In this document: positions 8,920 through 17,043 of the stretch, in pieces
How the letters are laid out: every line of letters begins with the position of its first letter
Numbering within the stretch: position 1 is the stretch's first letter
Assembly (NCBI GenBank): GCA_014379965.1
Contig: JACMKU010000099.1
Location: 1-59,790 of the forward strand
DNA length: 59,790 bases
Direction: 5' to 3'
From: Chitinophagaceae bacterium
GTDB lineage: Bacteria; Bacteroidota; Bacteroidia; Chitinophagales; Chitinophagaceae
Program-made: the position numbers and the translations under genes
Notes under the pieces: model-generated
What the model was told of the DNA's origin: nothing
The model's database searches: none
Seen by the model: the letters and a program-made list of their open reading frames with translations, nothing else

Positions 8920-9175
8920 AGAATCCTTGTTTAAGTATTCGTTACACTTTTTTTAAGCATCAAAGTTGAAATCTTTTGCCGTCCCGGCATAATTTTTAGA
9001 CTAAATCTCTGACATGTGCCTGGGAAAGGTATTACGCTTGAGCGCAAAATACGAACTAAGGCTAAGCAAAAGATTTGCCGGGCTTTGTATTACCAAAAAA
9101 TACCATGACAAACCGGGTATTTCTACCTTAGCCTCATGACAAAGAATGAGTAATTTTAACCTACAATCCAAGAAT

Positions 9176-9631
9176 ATGCTAAAACAAATCTTCAAAACTG
9201 TACCGTTACTCGCCATTACAATAGTTCTCTTTGTTAGCTGTAGTAAGGACGACGATCCCGTGACGACAAAGACCAAGACAGAATTAATCGGCACGGGTAC
9301 ATGGAAGTTCAGTTCCGCAACCGTTAGTGGTGCGGATGTATCGATGTTTATTCAGGCGTGCCAGAAGGACAATGTGTTGATGTTTGCAGTCAATGGAACC
9401 GGGGCAGCCGATGAAGGCGCGGCAAAATGTAACGGTGCGGATCCGCAGGTCAGAAACTTCACATGGAATTTCGCCAGCAGTGAAACTATTCTCCATGTGT
9501 CTACTGTATTCTTTACAGGCGGTAGCAGTGATTTTACCGTGGTCTCGCTTACAGAAACCCAACTCGTACTTTCACAAAATGTGACGATCTCTGGATCCAC
9601 GCAGAATGCGGTGGTGACCTTTATTCACTAA
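9176..9631 (+). CDS. Lipoprotein, lipocalin-like
   Basis: A 151-residue lipoprotein. I chose the ATG at 9176 because it gives a normal signal peptide (MLKQIFKTV..., hydrophobic core, lipobox LFVSC), whereas the upstream ATG at 9146 adds ten polar residues. After the Cys come SKDDD and a beta-rich domain beginning LIGTGTWKF, a pattern often seen in small Bacteroidota lipocalin-like lipoproteins. It would be surface- or periplasm-facing. The partner or ligand is unknown. It stands alone, divergent from moxR and convergent with nadE. Confidence 0.75.
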   Translation: MLKQIFKTVPLLAITIVLFVSCSKDDDPVTTKTKTELIGTGTWKFSSATVSGADVSMFIQACQKDNVLMFAVNGTGAADEGAAKCNGADPQVRNFTWNFASSETILHVSTVFFTGGSSDFTVVSLTETQLVLSQNVTISGSTQNAVVTFIH

Positions 9632-9645
9632 GATTGTAAGAAGCG

Positions 9646-9761
9646 AGTAGTGAATAGTGAATGGCTTTGCATAATGTGAAAACGTATTGCAAAAGGCTTG
9701 CCTGATACGGTTGCTTGGACCGCTTAACCAAGCAACCAAGAAACCGAGCAACCAAGAAACG
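9646..9761. repeat. Mixed word arrays (TAGTGAA and AACCAAGC)
   Basis: A short array of TAGTGAA 7-mers (9646-9664) is followed by an octamer array of ACCAAGNA units (about 9725-9761). A short inverted partner, GGTTGCTTGG, lies at about 9709. The element fills the convergent gap between the lipoprotein gene and nadE. Two different words are placed side by side. Confidence 0.65.
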
Positions 9762-9767
9762 TAGCAT

Positions 9768-11540
9768 CTAAGACAGGTATTTCCCAACAATCGGCATCCG
9801 GCGTCCAATGCCAAATGCTTTGCAACTGACCCTTATGATGGGACAGAACTGGTTGCGCTTATACTCATTCGTATTGACGAGTTTCAGTACCCGATCTACC
9901 AAAGCGTTTTCGAATCCCTGCGCAACGATCTCCTTTGGACCTTTGCGGAGTTCGATATATTCATAAAGTACACGATCCAGGATATGATACTCAGGAAGGC
10001 TATCGCTGTCCTTTTGCTCGGGTCGCAACTCCGCCGACGGAGGTTTTACAATTACGTTGGCCGGAACAATTTCCCTTTCCTTATTAATAAACTTTGCTAG
10101 TGCAAAAATTTGTGTCTTGTAAACGTCTCCAAGCACGCCCAGGCCCCCTGCCATGTCGCCATAAAGCGTTCCATACCCGGTAGCCAGTTCACTCTTGTTA
10201 GAGGTATTCAGCAGGATATATCCAAACTTGTTCGCCAGTGCCATGAGGAGGTTGCCACGTGTTCGGCTCTGTAAGTTTTCCTCGGCTACACTAAATGGCA
10301 AATCACCGAAAATCGGTTTCAACTCCTTTAGAAAAGCGTCATAGATGCCCTTGATGGGAATGATATCGTATGGATTGTTCAATGCCCGACTTAATACTTC
10401 AGCGTCAGATACGGAATGAGAGGATGAAAACTGGGACGGCATCAAGACGGCGCGCACGCTTTCTTTTCCCAGTGCCGCAACAGCCAATGCTTGTGTGACA
10501 GCGCTGTCTATTCCTCCTGATGACCCCAGGATCGCCTTGGTGAATCCCATTTTGCCGAAGTAGTCGCGGATACCCAATACAAGAGCATGGTAGATCTCAC
10601 TAATATTTTTCTCATCAGCAAGGTATTCGAGGGTGTTTACTCCCCTGCCCACTTCCTGAGCCGAATAGAAATAGGTCTCTTCGGCGAGGATGGGCTCCAC
10701 TGCTGCGGCAGGAATCGCCGACGAAGGACCGGCTTGTGAATGTTGCAGCTGTCTCTGTTTGGGGGACTTCTCTCCCCGCGTTAATTCTTCAAGGTCGAAA
10801 ACCGCGAAATCCTCCTCGAAATACTTCATCTCTTTTACGCACTTCCCATGTATGTCATAGACGAGACTGCCGCCATCAAATACAATTTCCGTCTGTGAGC
10901 CCACTGTGTTGCAATAAAGCATGGGTATTCCGTACTTGACCACGTGTGCCTTCACGATGCTGTTGCGAACGATGTCCTGCGCATAGTTATATGGAGATGC
11001 TGAAAGGTTGAGCATAATGTCTGGCTGGAATTTCTTCAGTTGCTCCATCGGTGTTACACGATACAATGGGTTGTCGCCCATGTTCCATATGTCTTCACAT
11101 ATGGTCACCGCCAATTTCTTGCCTTTGAATTCCATCACGTTCCACTCATATGCAGGTTCGAAGTACCGATATTCGTCAAACACGTCGTAATTCGGGAGCA
11201 GGGTCTTATGTATTTCGGACTTGATCTCTCTTTCATATAGCAGAAAGGCGGCGTTAAATAAGTCCTTGCCTTCCTTTAAGGGGTTACGGGATGGACTTCC
11301 AATCAGCACCCCAATTGTGTCGGCATGTTCCTTCACTGCATCGATGGCAGCGTAACATTGATTAACAAAATCAGTAAACTCCAGGAAGTCTCGGGGAGGA
11401 TAACCGCAGATGCATAACTCGGAAAAGAGGACAAGATCGGCGCCTTGTTTCTTCGCCTGGTTGATGCCCTCGATGATCTTACGGGTATTGCTTTCGAAAT
11501 TCCCGACATGGTAATTCTGTTGGGCTAATGCGATCTTCAT
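9768..11540 (-). CDS. nadE: Glutamine-dependent NAD+ synthetase
   Basis: This 590-residue two-domain enzyme converts nicotinate adenine dinucleotide to NAD+ using glutamine nitrogen. The N-terminal nitrilase-type glutaminase has its triad at about Glu41 (FSELCICGYPP), Lys112 (HKTLLPNYDVFDE) and Cys148 (VTICEDIW). The C-terminal synthetase has the ATP-pyrophosphatase loop SGGIDS at 341-346. A polar, Gln/Ala-rich linker (about 258-285) makes it somewhat longer than common forms. The ATG is preceded at 4 bp by a perfect TAnnTTTG element, which suggests a leaderless or nearly leaderless transcript. gldB is divergent upstream; nadE-gldB proximity also occurs in flavobacteria. nadC is 5.5 kb away. 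Confidence 0.96.
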   Translation of the reverse strand: MKIALAQQNYHVGNFESNTRKIIEGINQAKKQGADLVLFSELCICGYPPRDFLEFTDFVNQCYAAIDAVKEHADTIGVLIGSPSRNPLKEGKDLFNAAFLLYEREIKSEIHKTLLPNYDVFDEYRYFEPAYEWNVMEFKGKKLAVTICEDIWNMGDNPLYRVTPMEQLKKFQPDIMLNLSASPYNYAQDIVRNSIVKAHVVKYGIPMLYCNTVGSQTEIVFDGGSLVYDIHGKCVKEMKYFEEDFAVFDLEELTRGEKSPKQRQLQHSQAGPSSAIPAAAVEPILAEETYFYSAQEVGRGVNTLEYLADEKNISEIYHALVLGIRDYFGKMGFTKAILGSSGGIDSAVTQALAVAALGKESVRAVLMPSQFSSSHSVSDAEVLSRALNNPYDIIPIKGIYDAFLKELKPIFGDLPFSVAEENLQSRTRGNLLMALANKFGYILLNTSNKSELATGYGTLYGDMAGGLGVLGDVYKTQIFALAKFINKEREIVPANVIVKPPSAELRPEQKDSDSLPEYHILDRVLYEYIELRKGPKEIVAQGFENALVDRVLKLVNTNEYKRNQFCPIIRVSCKAFGIGRRMPIVGKYLS

Positions 11541-11544
11541 CCTG

Positions 11545-11552
11545 CAAATTTA
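11545..11552 (-). promoter_or_regulatory. Promoter -7 element of nadE
   Basis: TAAATTTG on the minus strand matches the Bacteroidota -7 consensus TAnnTTTG exactly. It ends 4 nt before the nadE ATG, so transcription would begin at or next to the start codon. The -33 TTG is not obvious. Confidence 0.55.
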
Positions 11553-11562
11553 CGAACCCCTC

Positions 11563-11657
11563 GAAAATAGACCGCAGATTATCATGATGTTTATGATTAC
11601 CACAGATTATCATTCTTAAATCATAACAATCATGAAAATCTGCGGTCAATTCTATAC
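11563..11657. repeat. Direct repeat copy 1, palindromic GACCGCAGATT element
   Basis: This 95-nt unit begins near ATAGACCGCAGATT and ends with AATCTGCGGTC followed by AATTCTATAC; its two ends pair as an inverted repeat. Inner segments (ATCATGATG, TTTATGATT / AATCATAA, CAATCATGA) extend the pairing. A nearly identical copy begins 153 bp later. Confidence 0.88.
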
Positions 11658-11715
11658 CTGGAAACCAAGCACCCTGGAATCTCAAATCCGATACACCTGT
11701 TTTTCGTAAGCCATG

Positions 11716-11810
11716 GAAAATAGACCGCAGATTATCATGATGTTTATGATTAATACAGATTATCATTCCTAAATCATAATAATCATGAAAATCTGCGGTC
11801 AATTCTATAC
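11716..11810. repeat. Direct repeat copy 2, palindromic GACCGCAGATT element
   Basis: Second copy of the 95-nt palindromic unit, differing from copy 1 at a handful of positions. The segments after both copies (CTGGAAACC... and TCGGAGACACGCAACC...) are also alike in outline, so the duplicated unit was probably about 153 bp. Both lie in the divergent gap between nadE and gldB. Confidence 0.88.
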
Positions 11811-11921
11811 TCGGAGACACGCAACCAGGAAACTCAAAGGCCATATCCTTGTTTGGTAAGCCATTGAGGGTTGTTTGGATTATCTTCGCAGGCAATTGCA
11901 TAAAAACTGTATCAGCCCGGC

Positions 11922-12959
11922 ATGACAAAGAAACTTCTTCCTCTCATCGTGATCTTCCTGGCCTCGGCTTGTACAAATAAGGACAATGCCCCCGATGTGT
12001 CGGATGTTAAGGTAATCCTGGGAGTACAACGGTTCGACAAGGATTTTTTTGCTATCGACACTGTGAGCATCGAGAGAGACATACCGGCATTGCAAGTGAA
12101 ATATCCTAGCCTCCTCCCATTGTTTCTCCAGACGATTGTGGGTGTTCAGAACGCAACGGGAGTCAAGGATTTCTATGCCCGCTACAAGCCGGTATACGAC
12201 TCGTCCGCCAAATTATATAACGACTTCGACCCCGTCAGGAGGCAGATTGAAAAGGGATTTAAATATGCAAAGTATTACTTCCCTACCTATCAGCTCCCCT
12301 CTAATATCGTAACGGTAGTCGGACCAATGAATAGCAGGGAAGACTTAGCCAGGATGAGGAATGGGGATTATACTCCCGATTTCATGGGACCGGATTTCAT
12401 TGGGGTAAGCCTCCAGTTCTACCTAGGGAAGGATTTTTCATTATATCAACATCAATACTTCGTTAACAATGTTGCTCCCTTGTATATCAGTCGCAGGTTT
12501 GGAAAGGAATACATCGTGGCTGATGTGTTGAAACTGGTTGCTGAAGACATATTTCCTGATAATAGTAAAGGCAGACCCCTGATCGAGCAGATGATTGAAA
12601 AAGGAAAACAGTGGTGGCTGCTCGATAAGTTCCTCCCTGGTGAACCGGATAGCGTGAAGACGGGGTATACAGCCAGTCAATTGGAATGGTGCGAGAATAA
12701 TGAAGGGTTGATATGGAGCTATATAATCAAGAATGAAGATCTATACTCCGTTAACCCCGTGACTTTGCAAACTTATATCGGCGATTCGCCGTTTACGCCA
12801 GTATTTCCCCAGGAGAATTCTCCTGGCAATATCGGGCAATGGATAGGTTGGCAGATCGTAAAAAAATTCGAAGAGAAAAACGGCAGCATGAAGACAACAG
12901 ACATCATGACCGCGGCTCCTGTTAAGATCCTCGAAGGTGCCAAGTATAAGCCCAAATAG
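11922..12959 (+). CDS. gldB: Gliding motility lipoprotein GldB
   Basis: This 345-residue protein starts with a lipoprotein signal peptide (lipobox ASAC, Cys17). The body matches the GldB family: QRFDKDFFAIDT near the start of the mature protein and NIGQWIGWQIVKKF near the C-terminus are characteristic. GldB is a lipoprotein required for gliding and for type IX secretion-related functions in Flavobacterium; its precise role is unknown. It is the only gld gene here away from gldKLMN at 26-31 kb. nadE is divergent upstream, an association also known in flavobacteria. gldC, often its neighbour, is not found next to it. Confidence 0.88.
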   Translation: MTKKLLPLIVIFLASACTNKDNAPDVSDVKVILGVQRFDKDFFAIDTVSIERDIPALQVKYPSLLPLFLQTIVGVQNATGVKDFYARYKPVYDSSAKLYNDFDPVRRQIEKGFKYAKYYFPTYQLPSNIVTVVGPMNSREDLARMRNGDYTPDFMGPDFIGVSLQFYLGKDFSLYQHQYFVNNVAPLYISRRFGKEYIVADVLKLVAEDIFPDNSKGRPLIEQMIEKGKQWWLLDKFLPGEPDSVKTGYTASQLEWCENNEGLIWSYIIKNEDLYSVNPVTLQTYIGDSPFTPVFPQENSPGNIGQWIGWQIVKKFEEKNGSMKTTDIMTAAPVKILEGAKYKPK

Positions 12960-13033
12960 GCCTGCTTTTTGATAAAATACTATAATATTGTTTCTGTTTA
13001 ACGCTCCACCGAAGATTCGCAAATGATACTAGC

Positions 13034-14086
13034 ATGAAAGTCCTTTCCACCCTCTCTGATCCTATTTATATACCGAAAGAAAAGTTCACCTGGTATGATA
13101 AGCTGTGGCTGCGTGTCATGAATGATAAGAGAGATCTGCCTTTCATTTACCTGCTTACAACTATTCACCTCACGGTATTCCCGGTAGCTATACTATTGTT
13201 CACGTCGATCCTGCAGGGAGGTTGGTGGTGGCTCGTCGCGGTCCCCTATTTCTATGTATCACAATTATACTTCAAGGGAAGGTTCGGCCTGATGTTCCAT
13301 TGCATCTGTCACAGGAAGTGCTTTAAGAAACCTTATCAATGGATTCATGGCTACATTACGTGGATCGTCTGTCCACTTTTTGGACATGCGCCCGAAGGCT
13401 ATTTCAGTCATCATATGGGCATGCATCACATTGAAAACAACACCGAGGACGATACCAGCACTACGATGCCGTACCAACGCGATAGCGCGAAAGATTTCCT
13501 TGCCTATTTTTTCAAGTTTCTTTTTGTCGGAGTGAAGAACACGATCCTTTACCTGTATAATAGGAAGAGAAAGAAACTTTACATGCGTCTCACATTTGGC
13601 GAATACGTCTATATCATCTTCTGTATCGCTATGTGTTTTGTTAACTTGAAAGCAACGCTACTTGTGTTTATTGTACCCCTTCTTTTTGCGAGACTGGTGA
13701 TGATGCTTGGCAATTGGACTCAACATTCATTTATAGACGGCACGCAACCGGATAACCTGTACACCAGTTCAATCAACTGTATCAATACGGGTTATAATAA
13801 GATTTGCTGGAACGATGGATATCATATCATTCATCACCTCAGGCCGGGAATGCATTATACAGAAATGCCTGCCGAGTTCTTGAAGCGAAAGGATGAGTTT
13901 GCACAGAATAAGGCCATCGTATTCGATGGTATTCACTACCTGCACATTTTCTTCTTCTTGTTGACTAAGCGATACGACAAACTTGCCGACAATCTTGTAA
14001 ACATCAATAACATGTTTGGGAGTCGCGAGGAAGCGATTCGGCTGATGAGAGAGAGAACGAGAAAGATACCTGCGAATGGAAGCTAG
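13034..14086 (+). CDS. Membrane fatty acid desaturase
   Basis: This 350-residue multi-pass membrane protein carries the three histidine clusters of di-iron fatty acid desaturases: HCICH at 89-93, HHMGMHH at 126-132, and HIIHHLRPGMHY around 260-275, with an additional His in NWTQHSF. Hydrophobic segments surround them. It would insert double bonds into acyl chains in the inner membrane; the position of desaturation cannot be told. The stop codon TAG (14084-14086) coincides with the start of a tandem AGTGGGN heptad array, so the repeat may define the end of the protein. It is a single gene downstream of gldB with a 74-bp gap. Confidence 0.88.
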   Translation: MKVLSTLSDPIYIPKEKFTWYDKLWLRVMNDKRDLPFIYLLTTIHLTVFPVAILLFTSILQGGWWWLVAVPYFYVSQLYFKGRFGLMFHCICHRKCFKKPYQWIHGYITWIVCPLFGHAPEGYFSHHMGMHHIENNTEDDTSTTMPYQRDSAKDFLAYFFKFLFVGVKNTILYLYNRKRKKLYMRLTFGEYVYIIFCIAMCFVNLKATLLVFIVPLLFARLVMMLGNWTQHSFIDGTQPDNLYTSSINCINTGYNKICWNDGYHIIHHLRPGMHYTEMPAEFLKRKDEFAQNKAIVFDGIHYLHIFFFLLTKRYDKLADNLVNINNMFGSREEAIRLMRERTRKIPANGS

Positions 14087-14209
14087 TGGGTAGTGGCGAG
14101 TGGCGAGTGGGGAGTAGCTAGTGGGGCTTTAGTTCGCAATCAACCTTAACTTGCCTGTTGCCTATTGCCTATTGCCTATTGCCTATTGCCTATTGCCTGT
14201 TGCCTATTG
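14085..14209. repeat. Two different heptad arrays (AGTGGCG and TTGCCTA)
   Basis: The first array (about 14085-14126) consists of AGTGGGT/AGTGGCG/AGTGGGG 7-mers. The second (about 14151-14209) is eight consecutive TTGCCTA or TTGCCTG units. Neither has an inverted partner here. They fill the convergent gap between the desaturase and apaG. The TTGCCTA word is shared with the array at 7.84 kb. Confidence 0.88.
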
Positions 14210-14211
14210 AA

Positions 14212-14598
14212 TTAATTATTCTTCATCGGCACTATCATCTCGAAAGCTGGAATATCTACTTCGAACATTTGCTTGCTGTTGAGATTTTCCATTTGGTAGG
14301 TGCCTTTCATCTTTCCCATTTCGGTGCGAAGGTTGCAACCACTCACATACTGATAAGTTTCGCCTGGCTTCAATACGGGTTGAACACCTACTACTCCTTC
14401 ACCTTCTACTTCACGATGGGTTCCATTGCTATCGAATATCTGCCAATTGCGGCGATGAAGTTTAATGGGAAATGAATTATGATTTTCAAGAGTGATCCGG
14501 TAAGCAAACATGAACTCCGATTGCAGGGGATTGCTGTAATCAGGCTGGTAAAAAGTAACGACACTAACCTGAACTCCTTCGGAGATGATGCTACTCAT
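14212..14598 (-). CDS. apaG: ApaG domain protein
   Basis: A 128-residue protein of the ApaG/DUF525 family, a small beta-sandwich. I chose the ATG at 14598 (MSSIISEGVQVSVVTFYQ) because it gives the usual family length; the open frame extends 54 codons further upstream into the icd gene and has no family similarity there. Diagnostic segments are FAYRITLENHNSFPIKLHRRNWQIFDSNG and VLKPGETYQYVSGCNLRTEMGKMKGTYQM. ApaG proteins bind pyrophosphate-type ligands or act in ways not settled; in enterobacteria mutants affect cobalt resistance and magnesium efflux. It is divergent from icd, with about 90 bp between the starts. Confidence 0.9.
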   Translation of the reverse strand: MSSIISEGVQVSVVTFYQPDYSNPLQSEFMFAYRITLENHNSFPIKLHRRNWQIFDSNGTHREVEGEGVVGVQPVLKPGETYQYVSGCNLRTEMGKMKGTYQMENLNSKQMFEVDIPAFEMIVPMKNN

Positions 14599-14688
14599 AA
14601 TGGGGTGGTTTACGTAAAAATAAAGAAAAAGAATGATGTGCCCAATCCTCTTTAATTTTACGCCTCTTATATTAACATTAAGCATATT

Positions 14689-16140
14689 ATGAAGATTGCA
14701 GTTGCAAAAGGTGATGGCATCGGCCCGGAAATAATGGAAGCCGTACTCAATGTTTTTCAAGCGAATAAAGTACCCCTATCGTATGATTACGTAGACATGG
14801 GGAAATGGGTTTTCGACAAAGGATTCTCAAATGGAATGACACCGGAGGCCCAGGCGACTATCGAAAATCTGGGTATTTTATTCAAAGGCCCCATGGAAAC
14901 CCCCAAAGGGAAAGGAGTAAAGAGTGTGAATGTAACCGCGCGAAAGACCTGGAATACCTATGCCAATAAGCGCGTATTCCAGACATTGCATGGCGTGGAT
15001 ACTGTATTTAGTAAAGGTGGCATTGCAATCGATATCACAATAGTTCGCGAGAATATAGAAGACACTTATGGTGGAATCGAACACATGCTCACGCATGACG
15101 TAGCGCTAAGTCGCCGTTTTATTACGCGCCCGGGTAGCCTACAGGTGATAAAGTATGCGTTTGAAATGGCGAAGAAGAAGAACGCAAAACGAATCACCTG
15201 TGGTCATAAGGCAAATATCATGAAGATTACAGACGGCCTTTTCCTCGATTGTTTCTACGAGGTGGCGAAAGAGTATCCGGACCTCAAGGCCGATGATGTA
15301 ATCGTCGATGATCTCTGCATGAAGTTGGTCACCAGGCCCGATACCTTCGATGTAGTTGTACTCACCAATTTACAGGGCGATATAGTGTCTGACCTCTGCG
15401 CGGGTTTAGTAGGTGGACTTGGCTTCGCGCCTTCGGCAAACATTGGAGATCACATTTGCATATTCGAGGCAGTGCATGGCACGGCACCGGATATTGCGGG
15501 AAAGAATATTGCTAATCCAACCGCATTATTATTAAGTGGTCTCGCCATGCTACGTCATCTTGGTTTTATGCAGAATGCGGCTGTGATTGAAAATGCGTTG
15601 CTCTATACACTAGAACAGGGAACACATACGGGTGACTTCGGTGATAAGTCGAAAGCAGCCGCCAACACTACACAATTCGCAGAGGCTATCATATCAAACT
15701 TCGGGAAGACGCCGACTATTAATGCAAAGCCGTTGTTGCCAAACATGCCGGCGACGCAAACGCATTTCAAATTGGAGAAGAATCCGATGCTGATATCGAA
15801 AGAAATGGAGGAGGAGACTATCGCCGGTGTCGATATGTTCATCGAAAGCGCAGAACAACCTGAAGCCATTGCGCAGAAATGTTTACGACATGGGGGTGTA
15901 AAATTCAAGCTGATCAATGTCAGTAATCGCGGAACGCAGGTGTGGCCCACAGGTTCAGTGTTTACGAATCTCGTCAATCAATACAATGCCCGTTTCGAAA
16001 GCATCGATGACTCGCCGCTGAACCAACAAGATATTATTGGGCTTTATGTGAGCCTCAGCGGAAATTTCAAGATCTGTTCGTTGGAGTTATTGAATAAATG
16101 GGGAGACAAGAAAGCATACAGCCTTGCTCAGGGACAATAG
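14689..16140 (+). CDS. icd: NADP-dependent isocitrate dehydrogenase
   Basis: A 483-residue isocitrate/isopropylmalate dehydrogenase family enzyme of the TCA cycle, converting isocitrate to 2-oxoglutarate. The N-terminal GDGIGPEIM, the substrate block TIVRENIEDTYGGIEHM (about 125-140) and the nucleotide-site HGTAPDIAGKNIANPTA (about 264-280) are present. A C-terminal extension of roughly 130 residues beyond the core (from about 350) makes it longer than 3-isopropylmalate dehydrogenase and fits the Thermus/Bacteroidota type of isocitrate dehydrogenase. Cofactor preference for NADP is inferred from the family. It stands alone and ends directly at a word hairpin. Confidence 0.9.
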   Translation: MKIAVAKGDGIGPEIMEAVLNVFQANKVPLSYDYVDMGKWVFDKGFSNGMTPEAQATIENLGILFKGPMETPKGKGVKSVNVTARKTWNTYANKRVFQTLHGVDTVFSKGGIAIDITIVRENIEDTYGGIEHMLTHDVALSRRFITRPGSLQVIKYAFEMAKKKNAKRITCGHKANIMKITDGLFLDCFYEVAKEYPDLKADDVIVDDLCMKLVTRPDTFDVVVLTNLQGDIVSDLCAGLVGGLGFAPSANIGDHICIFEAVHGTAPDIAGKNIANPTALLLSGLAMLRHLGFMQNAAVIENALLYTLEQGTHTGDFGDKSKAAANTTQFAEAIISNFGKTPTINAKPLLPNMPATQTHFKLEKNPMLISKEMEEETIAGVDMFIESAEQPEAIAQKCLRHGGVKFKLINVSNRGTQVWPTGSVFTNLVNQYNARFESIDDSPLNQQDIIGLYVSLSGNFKICSLELLNKWGDKKAYSLAQGQ

Positions 16141-16142
16141 AG

Positions 16143-16265
16143 AAGTCCGGAAGTCCGAAAGTCGGGAAGTCCGAAAGACTTTCAAAAAATAAGTTAGCTC
16201 TCTAAAGGTTCGAAGGATTGGTCAGGTATTAGGGTGGTCTTCCGGACTTTCGGTCTTTCGGACTT
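16143..16265. repeat. Intergenic word hairpin, AAGTCCGN type
   Basis: Arm 1 (16143-16182) is made of octamers AAGTCCGG, AAGTCCGA, AAGTCGGG and AAGTCCGA. Arm 2 (16236-16265) is the reverse complement of AAGTCCGA, AAGACCGA, AAGTCCGG units. The loop is about 53 nt. The element lies between convergent icd and a small membrane protein gene, starting 2 bp after the icd stop. Confidence 0.85.
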
Positions 16266-16269
16266 GCTT

Positions 16270-16458
16270 TTAGAACAAATTGAAATACTTCGCCGACCCA
16301 ATTGCAATGAGTACTACACCGGCTATGATCGTCATCGTAGGTGCAAACAACGTCCTCCCCTCCTCATATACATTGCGGTGTAGATGATACACGCCCGCTG
16401 CACATAATAATACTCCGATGCCAGCTGCCAACCATGGAGAATTGATTATCTCTGTCAC
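16270..16458 (-). CDS. Small two-helix membrane protein
   Basis: A 62-residue membrane protein with two hydrophobic segments (PWLAAGIGVLLCAAGVYHL and a second ending VVLIAIGSA). I chose the GTG at 16458 because it overlaps the upstream TGA stop as GTGA, a typical 4-bp coupling; the earlier ATG at 16488 would overlap the upstream gene by 34 bp. Family and function are not recognised. It is the last gene of a short minus-strand operon with another small membrane protein, a SUI1 factor and nadC. Confidence 0.6.
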   Translation of the reverse strand: MTEIINSPWLAAGIGVLLCAAGVYHLHRNVYEEGRTLFAPTMTIIAGVVLIAIGSAKYFNLF

Positions 16459-16685
16459 GTATAAATAATTTGAATGGTTAGGTACCACGCCAAAAAGATA
16501 ATTCCAATCGCGAATAGTGCAATCAACACCGATTTATATCCGCTGGAAGTCTTGATGGCACTTCCCTCCTTCCTTCCCCTCGCAATCCGGGAGATTCCTA
16601 GGAAAAGATAGACGACTCCAACCACCATTAAGGTCAGAAAGAAGAGCGTTACCGGTAAGGCAAACAGGAAAAAAAAGGCCTCCAT
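16455..16685 (-). CDS. Small two-helix membrane protein
   Basis: A 76-residue protein with a hydrophobic N-terminal segment (FFFLFALPVTLFFLTLMVVGVVYLFLG region), a basic loop (ISRIARGRKEG), and a second membrane helix near the C-terminus. No family recognised. It begins 1 bp after the SUI1 gene's stop codon and overlaps the next gene by 4 bp, so these are co-translated. The two small membrane proteins may work together; nothing in the sequence shows how. Confidence 0.65.
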   Translation of the reverse strand: MEAFFFLFALPVTLFFLTLMVVGVVYLFLGISRIARGRKEGSAIKTSSGYKSVLIALFAIGIIFLAWYLTIQIIYT

Positions 16686-16686
16686 G

Positions 16687-17028
16687 TTATATCTTTTTCG
16701 TCAACTTATACTCGTGCTTGATCAACCACTGTAAGACTTTATCTCGTTGATCTCCCTGGATAATGATCTCACCATCCTTTGCCGAGCCTCCCGTACCACA
16801 AAAGTTTTTCAATTGCTTTCCTAAGACCTGCAGGTCCTCATCTTTGCCTACGAATCCCTCGATCAATGTCACGGCTTTACCCGCACGGTGTTTTGTATCG
16901 AGTTTGATTCTTAGCTTTTGTTGCGCTGGTAATAATGTGTCCGTATTGGCTTCATCCTGCTGAAACGAAAAATCAGGATCTGTGCTATATACGAAACCTC
17001 GGTTATCGGGTTTATTCTTCTTCGCCAT
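16687..17028 (-). CDS. SUI1/eIF1-family translation factor
   Basis: A 113-residue protein of the SUI1/YciH family. The conserved core is in the C-terminal half: a basic lysine/arginine-rich strand (LRIKLDTKHRAGKAVTLIEGF), LKNFCGTGGSAKDGEIIIQGDQRDKV, which is the family signature, and a final helix. The first 40 residues are polar and probably disordered. Bacterial members resemble eukaryotic initiation factor 1 and can influence start-codon fidelity, though their role is not settled. It lies 15 bp after nadC and just before two small membrane proteins. Confidence 0.92.
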   Translation of the reverse strand: MAKKNKPDNRGFVYSTDPDFSFQQDEANTDTLLPAQQKLRIKLDTKHRAGKAVTLIEGFVGKDEDLQVLGKQLKNFCGTGGSAKDGEIIIQGDQRDKVLQWLIKHEYKLTKKI

Positions 17029-17043
17029 ACTTGTAGTGATTGG

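Noticed and set aside
11479..11928. 149-codon minus-strand frame between nadE and gldB with an internal 51-residue repeat
   Set aside because: It is open only because the duplicated palindromic unit is 153 bp, a multiple of three. It overlaps the starts of nadE and gldB, and its residues are translations of the repeat.
14158..14475. Plus-strand frame starting MPIAYCLLPIAYCLLPIE
   Set aside because: The beginning is a translation of the TTGCCTA heptad array and the rest is antisense to apaG.
14599..14760. Long N-terminal extension of ApaG
   Set aside because: It overlaps the icd start on the opposite strand and has no ApaG similarity; the ATG at 14598 gives normal length.
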